Below, piece by piece: positions 56,897 to 64,000 of a stretch of 64,000 nucleotides of DNA. The stretch covers positions 620,001-684,000 of the forward strand of contig JHVA01000001.1 of the NCBI GenBank assembly GCA_000688615.1. Direction: 5' to 3'. The stretch's first letter is position 1. The number at the start of each line of letters is the position of its first letter. The position numbers were made by a program, and so were the translations under genes. The notes under the pieces were generated by a model that saw only the letters and a list, made by a program, of their open reading frames with translations, ran no database searches and was not told the DNA's origin. Origin of the DNA: Acidobacteriaceae bacterium KBS 146. GTDB taxonomy: Bacteria > Acidobacteriota > Terriglobia > Terriglobales > Acidobacteriaceae.

Positions 56897-59146
56897 ATGG
56901 GTTCCTTCACCAGACCGTACCTGGCGTGTTCTGTCCTCGCTCTTTGCTTTGTCTTTGTTTCCTGTAGCGGCAGCAACTCAAAACCTGCTGCGGACTTCGG
57001 CCTCACATCTAACCCCGGCACTCTTACGCTGATACCAGGCAGCGCTCCGCAACAGATTACCGTCAACGCCATGCCTTCTGGCGGCTTCATGGGTTCAGTC
57101 TCCGTCACCGTCTCCGGGCTACCCGCCGGGGTCACGGCGCAGCCCTCGTCCCTGACACTGACTCCAGGAATGCCGCAGAGCGTCTCGGTTTCAGCTGCAT
57201 CCTCCGCAATGGGCGGCAACTCAACCCTGACCTTTACCGGCACATCAGGCAGCCTCTCTCACACCTCCTCGGTGGCCCTGACGATCTCTCCACCTCCGGA
57301 TTTCAGCCTTTCGATCGCCCCGGCTACCGTGACGGTTACTGCGGGAGCCTCCAGCTCCTCCGTCAATGTGACGGCAACCGCGCTGAACGCCTTTGCGGGG
57401 AACATCGCGGTGTCGATCAGTGGCCTCCCGAACGGGATAACCGCGGCCCCGTCTACCCTGACGCTGACTACCGGCACACCTCAGTCTGTGTCCTTGAGTG
57501 CCGCCGTCACCGCTCAAGCCAGTGCCTCTACGGTGACCTTCAGCGGCACCGCAGGCAGCCTCGCCCATAGCGCCATCCTCGCGTTGAACGTCCTCGGCAG
57601 CCCTGTGACAAACGCCGCTGACGTAACAACTTACCACTACGACACCGCTAGGACGGGATTGAACTCCACAGAAACTATCCTGACGATTGCGAATGTTAAC
57701 TCGTCTCAATTCGGCAAGGTGGCCTTCTATTCCATGGATGGCAAGGTTGACGCGCAGCCTCTTTACCTCGCCAACGTTTCTATCGGAGGAAAGCTCCATA
57801 ACGTGATCTACACGGGAACAGAGCACGGCACCCTGTACGCCTTCGACGCCGACAACGGGACGCAGCTGTGGCAGACCTCGCTACTTGGAGCCAATGAGAC
57901 TCCCAGCGACGACCATGGCTGCTCGCAGATAAGCCCGGAGATCGGAATCAGCGCCACACCCGTGATCGATCGCAAGCAGGGTCCCCATGGAACCCTCTTT
58001 ACGGTCGTAACCAGCAAAGACGCAAACGGTGGTTATCACCATCGGTTCCATTCCATCGACCTGACTACCGGCTCGGATACCCAAAATCCAACAGAAGTGA
58101 CCGCATCTTTCCCCGGAACGGGACAAAACAGTCAGGGCGGCAACGTCGTCTTCGACCCCGCACCATACGCGGAGCGGGCCGCGTTGCTTTTGTCGAACGG
58201 AACGGTTTACACCGGGTGGACCTCCCACTGCGACCATGGCGCCTATACCGGATGGATTATGGGGTATAGCGAATCGACATTACAGCAGACGCAGGTTCTG
58301 AATGTCACTCCAAATGGCACGATGGGGTCGGTCTGGATGAGCGGTAACGGGATCGCGGCAGATAGCAATGGATCCCTATACGTCCTTGTCGCAAACGGGA
58401 CCTTCGATACGAGCCTCGATGGAAATGCGTTCCCTGCCAACGGCGACTTTGGCAACGCCATGTTACGGCTTTCCCTGGTCAACGGGAAGTTGATGGTGGC
58501 GGACTATTTCACCATGTACAACACGCAATCGGAGTCGTCCCAGGATGTTGACCTGGGATCGGGAGGGCCTCTGTTGTTACCGGACCAGGCGGACTCGCAC
58601 GGGGTCGTTCATCGTCTGATCGTGGGAGCTGGCAAAGACAGGAACATCTACCTTGCCGATCGCGATAATCTCGGTAAATTTAATCCCTCGACCAATCCGG
58701 CCGACAACAATATTTACCAGGAGCTTGTGGGCGCTAACCTTGGCATGTCGTTTTCTTCAGCGGCCTATTTCAACGGTGTTCTGTACTCTGCTGCAGACGG
58801 TGATGCCTTGAAGGCATATCCAATGGTCGACGCAAAGATGTCGACCACGCCGTCCAGTGTTTCGGCAACGAAATTTTTACATCCTGGGCCGACACCGACG
58901 GTCTCAGCAAATGGTACTCAAAACGGTATTGTCTGGGCTCTCGATTCCAACACAGGGCAACCGGCCGTCCTTCACGCTTATGACGCGACCAATCTGGCAC
59001 GCGAGATCTACAACAGCAACGAAGCGCCGAATGGAAGGGACAGCTTTGGGAAAGGGAATAAGTTCATCACCCCCATGGTTATCAATGGCAAAGTGTACGT
59101 CGGAACACCGACTGGTGTGGCGGTCTTCGGGCTTCTTTCTCAATAA
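56897..59146 (+). CDS. Ig-like repeat and PQQ-type propeller lipoprotein
   Basis: The 749-residue exported protein has a lipoprotein-like signal (LALCFVFVSCSG, Cys near residue 23). Two Ig-like domains of about 100 residues follow. They are clear repeats, one running from DFGLTSNPGTLTLIPG to TGTSGSLSHTSSVAL and the other from DFSLSIAPATVTVTAG to SGTAGSLAHSAILAL. A long C-terminal part (about 245-749) has propeller-like blades (GTLYAFDADNGTQLWQTS, IVWALDSNTGQPAVLHAYD). It is probably a surface or periplasmic binding protein. The Cys position fits Lgt/LspA processing, but the lipobox is degenerate. Confidence 0.8.
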   Translation: MGSFTRPYLACSVLALCFVFVSCSGSNSKPAADFGLTSNPGTLTLIPGSAPQQITVNAMPSGGFMGSVSVTVSGLPAGVTAQPSSLTLTPGMPQSVSVSAASSAMGGNSTLTFTGTSGSLSHTSSVALTISPPPDFSLSIAPATVTVTAGASSSSVNVTATALNAFAGNIAVSISGLPNGITAAPSTLTLTTGTPQSVSLSAAVTAQASASTVTFSGTAGSLAHSAILALNVLGSPVTNAADVTTYHYDTARTGLNSTETILTIANVNSSQFGKVAFYSMDGKVDAQPLYLANVSIGGKLHNVIYTGTEHGTLYAFDADNGTQLWQTSLLGANETPSDDHGCSQISPEIGISATPVIDRKQGPHGTLFTVVTSKDANGGYHHRFHSIDLTTGSDTQNPTEVTASFPGTGQNSQGGNVVFDPAPYAERAALLLSNGTVYTGWTSHCDHGAYTGWIMGYSESTLQQTQVLNVTPNGTMGSVWMSGNGIAADSNGSLYVLVANGTFDTSLDGNAFPANGDFGNAMLRLSLVNGKLMVADYFTMYNTQSESSQDVDLGSGGPLLLPDQADSHGVVHRLIVGAGKDRNIYLADRDNLGKFNPSTNPADNNIYQELVGANLGMSFSSAAYFNGVLYSAADGDALKAYPMVDAKMSTTPSSVSATKFLHPGPTPTVSANGTQNGIVWALDSNTGQPAVLHAYDATNLAREIYNSNEAPNGRDSFGKGNKFITPMVINGKVYVGTPTGVAVFGLLSQ

Positions 59147-59191
59147 GAGATTCATGTTCTGTCGCGCCGAAGATGCATCCTAGAAGTTGAG

Positions 59192-59641
59192 ATGATCTAT
59201 CGACTGGAACGAACGACGGTAATTCCTCGAGACCGGGAAGAAGTCTTTGGTTTTTTCTCGGAGGCGGCGAATCTGCAGCGGCTCACACCACCGTTTTTAG
59301 ATTTCAGGATCGTCACCCCGCAGCCTATCTCCATGAGAGCAGGAACGCTCATCGACTACCAGTTGCGACTCTTTGGCATTGCTGTACGCTGGCGAACCCG
59401 CATTGAGGAGTTCGTGCCTGTCTCGCACTTCGTGGATGTGCAGTTAAGTGGACCCTATCGTTTGTGGCACCATCGCCATGAGTTCGAATCCGTTCCAGGT
59501 GGAACAGCGATGCGTGATTGCGTGGACTACGAACTGCCGCTGGGGCCACTTGGATCGCTGGCTCGAGCGCTTTTCGTGCGGCGTACTCTCGATCGCATCT
59601 TCGACTACCGGACTGCTGCTATCCAGGAGATCTTTCGCTGA
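59192..59641 (+). CDS. SRPBCC (START-like) family protein
   Basis: The 149-residue protein has the SRPBCC pattern: an N-terminal strand (MIYRLERTTVIPRDREEVF), a helix (FFSEAANLQRLTPP), strands with ISMRAGTLIDYQLRLFGI, and a C-terminal helix (RTLDRIFDYRTAAIQEIF). This fold binds hydrophobic ligands in a deep cavity. There is no signal peptide. It lies about 100 bases before a pair of small transporter genes and near the hopanoid genes. A lipid-handling role is possible but unproven. Confidence 0.82.
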   Translation: MIYRLERTTVIPRDREEVFGFFSEAANLQRLTPPFLDFRIVTPQPISMRAGTLIDYQLRLFGIAVRWRTRIEEFVPVSHFVDVQLSGPYRLWHHRHEFESVPGGTAMRDCVDYELPLGPLGSLARALFVRRTLDRIFDYRTAAIQEIFR

Positions 59642-59743
59642 ATCGGTATCTCTGCCCCACGCAGGGATCACGCCGTTTTGATACCCTTGAAACAGACTGC
59701 ACGTCATCTCTCACTCCAAAGAGGTGCATGCGGTAACTTTTGC

Positions 59744-60184
59744 ATGAAGCACGCTCTCAAGCCATCCCAGTATCTGATCCTGATCGCTGTCATGCTGACC
59801 GCTTCGGTTGGAGACACGCTCCTGTCTCGAGGTATGGCACAGGTGGGGACGGTCGATCTTCAGCATCTTCACCTGCTTTGGAACGCGCTCTTCAATCCGT
59901 TTGTCATCTCCGGAATTGTGCTGTTGATCGGATTTTTTGCCAGCTATATGACTGCGCTCAGCTGGGCCGATCTCACCTTTGTGATGCCTGCAACCGCATT
60001 TGGCTATGTCGTCGTCGCACTGCTCAGCCGGTTCTGGCTGCACGAGCATCTTTCCGCTTATCGATGGGCTGGAATAGGCCTGATCGTGTGCGCGGTAGGC
60101 TTTGTCGCCGGTGGCCCTTCGCGAACCGAGCATGAAGATGAGCATCATGAGCTGGATCTGATGGATTCCGGAGCAGGTCGATGA
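59744..60184 (+). CDS. EamA/SMR-like transporter subunit (first of a pair)
   Basis: The 146-residue protein has four membrane helices (about 10-30, 50-72, 78-100 and 108-126) and ends in a polar His/Glu-rich tail. It resembles half-size drug/metabolite transporters: the pattern LTFVMPATAFGYVVVALLSRFWLHEHLSAYRW matches one EamA half, here quoted only in part (TFVMPATAFGYVVVA). The start is ATG 59744; upstream in-frame codons look non-coding. Its stop overlaps the next ATG by four bases, so the products are probably made in equal amounts and may form a heterodimer. Confidence 0.82.
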   Translation: MKHALKPSQYLILIAVMLTASVGDTLLSRGMAQVGTVDLQHLHLLWNALFNPFVISGIVLLIGFFASYMTALSWADLTFVMPATAFGYVVVALLSRFWLHEHLSAYRWAGIGLIVCAVGFVAGGPSRTEHEDEHHELDLMDSGAGR

Positions 60185-60573
60185 TGAAACCAGCGACTGC
60201 CATGAACACGTGGAGCGCTATCGGCGGTGTTGCGGCACTTGCGATTCTTGGCGAAGTCTTGATCGCATCGGCGATGCGAGGGCTTGGGGATCTCGACATC
60301 ATCCGTGAAAAGAGCGGGTTGATGGGTGCAATTCGAGCTGTCCTTTCGAGTCCTGTCTTCCTGGCAGGTGCATTGTGCATGGCTCTGAACTTCTTCGCCA
60401 TGCTGTATGCGTTATCGATTGTGGACCTCTCGCTGGCAGCTCCTGCCATCGCCTCGCTGACGTATATCGGGAATGCGATCGCTGCGAAGATATTCCTGCA
60501 TGAAAATGTCGATCGCCGGCGTTGGCTGGCAGTTTTATTTGTTTGTGTGGGTGTTGTCTTGCTATCGCATTAG
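60181..60573 (+). CDS. EamA/SMR-like transporter subunit (second of a pair)
   Basis: The 130-residue protein has four membrane helices, and its closing pair (DLSLAAPAIASLTYIGNAIAA, here the core APAIASLTYIGN, then HENVDRRRWLAVLFVC) parallels the first subunit. Its ATG overlaps the stop of the first subunit (ATGA). A heterodimeric small transporter is the simplest reading, as in paired SMR proteins. The substrate is not known. The 3' end converges on hpnE with about 22 bases between. Confidence 0.82.
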   Translation: MMKPATAMNTWSAIGGVAALAILGEVLIASAMRGLGDLDIIREKSGLMGAIRAVLSSPVFLAGALCMALNFFAMLYALSIVDLSLAAPAIASLTYIGNAIAAKIFLHENVDRRRWLAVLFVCVGVVLLSH

Positions 60574-60595
60574 AGTGCGAAGAAGCCAGGAGACT

Positions 60596-62002
60596 CTAAG
60601 TACCAGCTCTGCTGAGCCAACGCATGAGACCGGTCGGGGGCAGTTCCTGCGCCATAAACCGTTTGCGATCTCCCAGAACGGCGCCAGCTGCTAGTCTTCC
60701 GCTTCGTACGGCTCCCTCCATCGTCGAGGGCCAATCCGTCGCGGTCCAATCCCCTGCAACGTACAGCCCCTTCCAGGGCGTAGTCTGTGGCTGGCGATAA
60801 CGATCAAGGCCCGGTGTTACGGAAAATGTCGCACGTGCCTCTTTAAGGACACTACTTTTTACCAGCTTCGCTTCGCGGGCCGCAGGGAAAAACATCTGAA
60901 ACTCGTTGAGGGCGGATGAAAGAATCTCTTCCCTTCCCATCTCGAGCTCAGGCCAGGAGGCGCTGATGACCAGTTCGCAGTAGCTCCCGCGTTCCTTCGC
61001 CCAGCGACGAATGCGAGACTTCGCGAAGACCCACTGGATCCTCGTATCGAGCAGAATCGCATGATCCATTCCCGTAACGTCGCGGTCGTACCAGAGATGA
61101 ATGGTCGTAATCGGAGAAGGAACGAAAGCTTCGAAGCCGGCGTTGAGTTGATCCTTTTCACGCTCTTCGGCGACTAGCGAGTTCAAGAGAGCGCGGGTCT
61201 GTTTGAAATCGGTTGCCAACACGACGGAATCGGCGGTGAAGGCCTCTCCAGCGGCACGGAGACTCCATCGTCCTTCTGGAGTGGGCTCCAGGAACTCCAA
61301 ACCTGTCTTCAAGCGGAGATCAACACCAGCTTGCGTCGCCATGGCTGCGATCGGCGCAAAGAACTCGCTCAAGGGGGCCGCGGGCACACCGAGGCGTCCT
61401 GCCTCAGGCGAGCGTAGGAAAGACTCGTGAAAGACTTTGCCCGCATACTTTACGGAACAACGATCAAAGGTATCGTTGAGAGCCCCGACGACGACAGGCT
61501 CCCAGAAGTGACGGATGGCGCGCTCGGTCTGTCCGGTGCGCTTCAGCCACGAGTCGAAACTCTCGGAATCGTCCTGCGGATAGCCTCGCAGAAAGCGCAG
61601 CAACCCTGAAGCGATCGCAGCCTTATCGGTCAGCCTCAGCATAGGAGCCCGCAAAAAACTGAGCGTCTGATGCATCGGAGCCGGAAGCTTCCCGGGCCGC
61701 AGCGAGGTACGCTGCCCATTGGGTTCCAGAAAGACCAGTTCGTCATACCATCGGATAGAGTCCGCCATTCCAGACTGGCGGGCCAGATCCAGCAAATTTG
61801 TGCAGCATCCGACCACGACGTGTTGGGAATCGATCGTCTCCTCAAGCGCAGGATGCTCGTAGGAATAAGCACGCCCTCCGATGTACGGACGACGCTCAAA
61901 TACTTTTACGTCTGCCCCCGCTTTCGAGAGCGCAGCCGCGGCGGAAAGACCGGCAAGGCCCGCACCAATCACGATCACATCGCTGTGCGCGGCGTCGCTC
62001 AT
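60596..62002 (-). CDS. hpnE: Hydroxysqualene dehydroxylase (squalene-associated FAD-dependent desaturase)
   Basis: HpnE reduces hydroxysqualene to squalene, the last step of the bacterial three-enzyme route. The 468-residue flavoprotein has an FAD-binding GxGxxG in IVIGAGLAGLSAAAAL with GGRAY following, and a C-terminal FAD contact region (GLYVAGDWTATDWPSTMEGAV). The start is ATG 62002, which overlaps the hpnD stop by four bases. A longer reading frame to 62155 lies inside hpnD. It is third in the gene run hpnC-hpnD-hpnE on the minus strand. Confidence 0.93.
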   Translation of the reverse strand: MSDAAHSDVIVIGAGLAGLSAAAALSKAGADVKVFERRPYIGGRAYSYEHPALEETIDSQHVVVGCCTNLLDLARQSGMADSIRWYDELVFLEPNGQRTSLRPGKLPAPMHQTLSFLRAPMLRLTDKAAIASGLLRFLRGYPQDDSESFDSWLKRTGQTERAIRHFWEPVVVGALNDTFDRCSVKYAGKVFHESFLRSPEAGRLGVPAAPLSEFFAPIAAMATQAGVDLRLKTGLEFLEPTPEGRWSLRAAGEAFTADSVVLATDFKQTRALLNSLVAEEREKDQLNAGFEAFVPSPITTIHLWYDRDVTGMDHAILLDTRIQWVFAKSRIRRWAKERGSYCELVISASWPELEMGREEILSSALNEFQMFFPAAREAKLVKSSVLKEARATFSVTPGLDRYRQPQTTPWKGLYVAGDWTATDWPSTMEGAVRSGRLAAGAVLGDRKRFMAQELPPTGLMRWLSRAGT

Positions 62003-62904
62003 CCTCGTATCCGGTTCGCAAATGACATGGTGCCTCCGCGTGCGAGAATCCAGAGTTTCTCTCCGGCAGGAACACTGATACGCCGCGAAAAAACATCCCC
62101 CCGGGCTGCTGCGATTCGATGTAGCAGGCGGTGATAGATAGCGACCAGAACCCACAAGGCTGCCCTGCTGTCTGCATCAATCAAGGGAAGGAGCTTTTCC
62201 GCCGATTGGTAGTACTGCTCTGCGCGGGCGGCAAGAGTGGAGAACATCTCGCGGTTCGCAGACGAGATCACGGCGCCTGCCGCCAGTGCATTGACTGTTT
62301 CGACCGTCATGCCATACTCGCGAAGCATATCGAGGGGAAGATAGATGCGGCCACGCTCGGCATCCTCTTTTACATCGCGCAGGATGTTTGTCAGCTGAAA
62401 GGCAACGCCGGTTTCCTCGGCTAGTTTTTCCGCGCGAGAATCGGTGTAGCCGAAGATACGGATGCACACCAGCCCGACGACGGAAGCAACCAGGTAGCAG
62501 TACCGGTAAAGCTCTTCGAACGAAGCGAATGTCTGCATTTGCCCGGCATCGGCAGGGCGGGGATCGAGATCCATCGTAGTTCCCTGCACCAGCTCCTCGA
62601 GCAGTTCATTGGATATGTGGAAACGCTGCTGGGAGTCAGTAAGGGCGAGAAAAACGGGATCCTGCGTGGGAGCACCGCTACGAGCCTGGCGCCATTGCTC
62701 TACCCATTCGGCCATGAGGATGCGACGCTGTTCAATGGGCATCGATTCATCATCTGCAATGTCGTCGGCGCGGCGCATAAAAGCATAAACGGCACACATG
62801 GCATCACTTTTGTGTTGCGGGAGCACCCGAAAAGAGTAATAGAAGTTCTTGGCTTCCCGCCTTGCGATCTCCCTGCAGGCTGCATACGCTTCTGCAATCG
62901 TCAC
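61999..62904 (-). CDS. hpnD: Presqualene diphosphate synthase
   Basis: HpnD joins two farnesyl diphosphates to presqualene diphosphate. The 301-residue protein has the two aspartate-rich motifs of trans-prenyl head-to-head synthases: FMRRADDIADDE near residue 43 and LTNILRDVKEDAERGR near 165. It starts at GTG 62904, overlapping the hpnC stop (GTGA). All three hpn genes overlap end to start, so they form one translational unit. Confidence 0.93.
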   Translation of the reverse strand: MTIAEAYAACREIARREAKNFYYSFRVLPQHKSDAMCAVYAFMRRADDIADDESMPIEQRRILMAEWVEQWRQARSGAPTQDPVFLALTDSQQRFHISNELLEELVQGTTMDLDPRPADAGQMQTFASFEELYRYCYLVASVVGLVCIRIFGYTDSRAEKLAEETGVAFQLTNILRDVKEDAERGRIYLPLDMLREYGMTVETVNALAAGAVISSANREMFSTLAARAEQYYQSAEKLLPLIDADSRAALWVLVAIYHRLLHRIAAARGDVFSRRISVPAGEKLWILARGGTMSFANRIRG

Positions 62905-63842
62905 CAGGAGATCCTCGATCGAAGTTTTTCTATCAAGGAGCCGGCGAGGAGACTTACCTTTTTTACCTTCGTGACGACGGGCCGACCACGGAGAACATCG
63001 TAATCTTGCGCCACGATGCCATCCAGAATGGCATCGCCTCCCTTGCGAAACAGGTTGAGGGTGACCGCAAGATCGCGATCGACGTAGCGTGTGATCTCTC
63101 CGCCCTCGGCGAGCATGACGCGGGTCCGAACCACAAGATCCTGAATCATCGCGCCGAACTCCGGCGTGAAGACACGCCCTGCGATCTGGCCTTCATCGAT
63201 GTGAAAATGCTCCATGGACTCTTCGGGCAGATAGCGGCGGCCGCGCTCTTTATCTTCCACAACGTCCTGCCAGAAGTTGGCCAACTGGAGCGCCGTGCAT
63301 ATTTTGTCGGACAGCAGTGCTGTCGATTCTTCGCGATGACCGCACACGAGGAGCACGAGTCTGCCGACTGGATTTGCCGAGTAGTGGGAATAGTGAAGCA
63401 GTTCGTCCCACGTCTCGTACTCTGTCTTTACCTGATCCATGTGAAACGCAGCCAGCAGGTCATGGAAGAGCTGGCGTGGGAGATCGCAGGCCTCAATCGT
63501 CTCATGCAACGCTACGAAGACGGGATGTGTAGACCGTTCAGGGGCGTCATAGCATTCGTCCAGCATCGAACCCCAGGCATCCAACAGCCGCGTAGCAATG
63601 GCTGGATTTTCGACCTCGTCCCCCAGATCGTCGGCGACACGGCAGTAGGCGTAAATGTTTTCGAAATGCTGCCTTGCGCGGACCGGAACAAAGATGGTCG
63701 CCACGTGAAAGTTTTCATAGTGCGAGCGGGTCAGATCGCGGCACCAGGCCTGGGCTTCTTCGAGGGTGGGCCGGGTCAGCGGCGTCAGATATTGATGAGG
63801 CGCTCCCAGCAGCGCGTGCTCTGAAGCACTGAGCTCGGTCAC
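62901..63842 (-). CDS. hpnC: Hydroxysqualene synthase
   Basis: HpnC converts presqualene diphosphate to hydroxysqualene. The 313-residue protein has YCRVADDLGDEVE and NFWQDVVEDKERGRR as its aspartate-rich motifs and is closely related to HpnD. The start is a GTG at 63842, overlapping the stop of the upstream gene (GTGA). It probably belongs to the same operon as the cut alcohol dehydrogenase before it. The squalene-hopene cyclase expected after these steps is not in the window. Confidence 0.92.
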   Translation of the reverse strand: MTELSASEHALLGAPHQYLTPLTRPTLEEAQAWCRDLTRSHYENFHVATIFVPVRARQHFENIYAYCRVADDLGDEVENPAIATRLLDAWGSMLDECYDAPERSTHPVFVALHETIEACDLPRQLFHDLLAAFHMDQVKTEYETWDELLHYSHYSANPVGRLVLLVCGHREESTALLSDKICTALQLANFWQDVVEDKERGRRYLPEESMEHFHIDEGQIAGRVFTPEFGAMIQDLVVRTRVMLAEGGEITRYVDRDLAVTLNLFRKGGDAILDGIVAQDYDVLRGRPVVTKVKKVSLLAGSLIEKLRSRISW

Positions 63843-64000
63843 TGCGACTCTCCTTCAGGAAAGACCGCGGTCTTGATGTCGCGCGATCCTCCTTTCCGAG
63901 TCAGCATGCGGGAGAAGAGCTCTGGCACCTGATCGAGCCGCACACGATCTGTAATCGCTTCTGCGCAGTGGAAACGACCGCTTGTGATCAGCTCAAAGGC
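63839..64000 (-). CDS. Zinc-type alcohol dehydrogenase, C-terminal fragment (cut by window end)
   Basis: Only the last 53 residues are present. They read AFELITSGRF, then ITDRVRLDQVPELFSRML, then a polar tail. That is the typical end of medium-chain zinc-dependent dehydrogenases. The stop overlaps the hpnC start (GTGA), so it is translated just before hpnC. Whether it takes part in hopanoid or other lipid metabolism cannot be seen here. The rest of the gene lies beyond the window. Confidence 0.7.
   Translation of the reverse strand, partial: AFELITSGRFHCAEAITDRVRLDQVPELFSRMLTRKGGSRDIKTAVFPEGESQ

Overview
The window is a GC-rich chromosomal segment, dense in genes, from a free-living Gram-negative bacterium. 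The gene content points to Acidobacteriota, most likely the Terriglobia/Acidobacteriia group (Edaphobacter, Granulicella or Terriglobus-like). The reasons are tandem DUF507 genes, a hopanoid locus with hpnC/D/E and hpnJ, many exported TonB-C, TPR and Ig-like/PQQ-propeller proteins, and short dispersed intergenic repeats. The assignment is an inference from gene families, not from a database search. I saw no prophage, insertion sequence, CRISPR array or plasmid genes.

Layout. 0.3-6.6 kb: holB, a two-domain Sua5, a CYTH protein, a small TonB-C protein, a chemoreceptor and a membrane-anchored TonB protein. 6.9-18.6 kb: ileS-lspA, a helical hypothetical protein, a methyltransferase, an MscS-type channel, a DUF5996-like gene and uvrA. 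18.9-29.3 kb: a nucleotidyltransferase/metallophosphoesterase pair, an SMR-MFS transporter pair, three exported proteins, a Gfo/Idh oxidoreductase, a hexapeptide acetyltransferase, a SprT-like protein, aqpZ and lgt. 29.4-38.5 kb: hpt, an exported RidA, a YncE-propeller/phosphoesterase fusion, an LLM oxidoreductase with a decayed copy of its 3' end 2.9 kb away, a radical-SAM/UdgX pair and deoC. 38.6-49.7 kb: a GAF-GAF-PP2C phosphatase, aroA, a family 9 glycosyltransferase, a bifunctional-nuclease-family gene, miaB, two tRNA-Glu genes, two DUF507 genes, a thioredoxin-like ferredoxin and recJ. 49.8-64 kb: an HlyD-TPR-TolC export operon with a small lipoprotein-sized gene, then hpnJ, exported proteins, an SRPBCC protein, a two-gene SMR/EamA-type transporter and hpnE-hpnD-hpnC on the minus strand, ending in a cut alcohol dehydrogenase.

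How it works together. The right-hand 14 kb combines squalene synthesis from farnesyl diphosphate (HpnC, HpnD, HpnE), hopanoid head-group maturation (HpnJ) and several envelope-transport genes, so it is the part most worth following for new biology. The radical-SAM/UdgX pair with a HhH tail, uvrA and recJ are DNA maintenance genes. Many other genes serve the envelope (lgt, lspA, TonB proteins, MscS, TolC).

The most unusual non-coding signals are several dispersed repeat families. One repeat copy sits in frame inside uvrA. There is also an LLM-oxidoreductase relic, and a hairpin that would hide the ribosome binding site of the methyltransferase gene.
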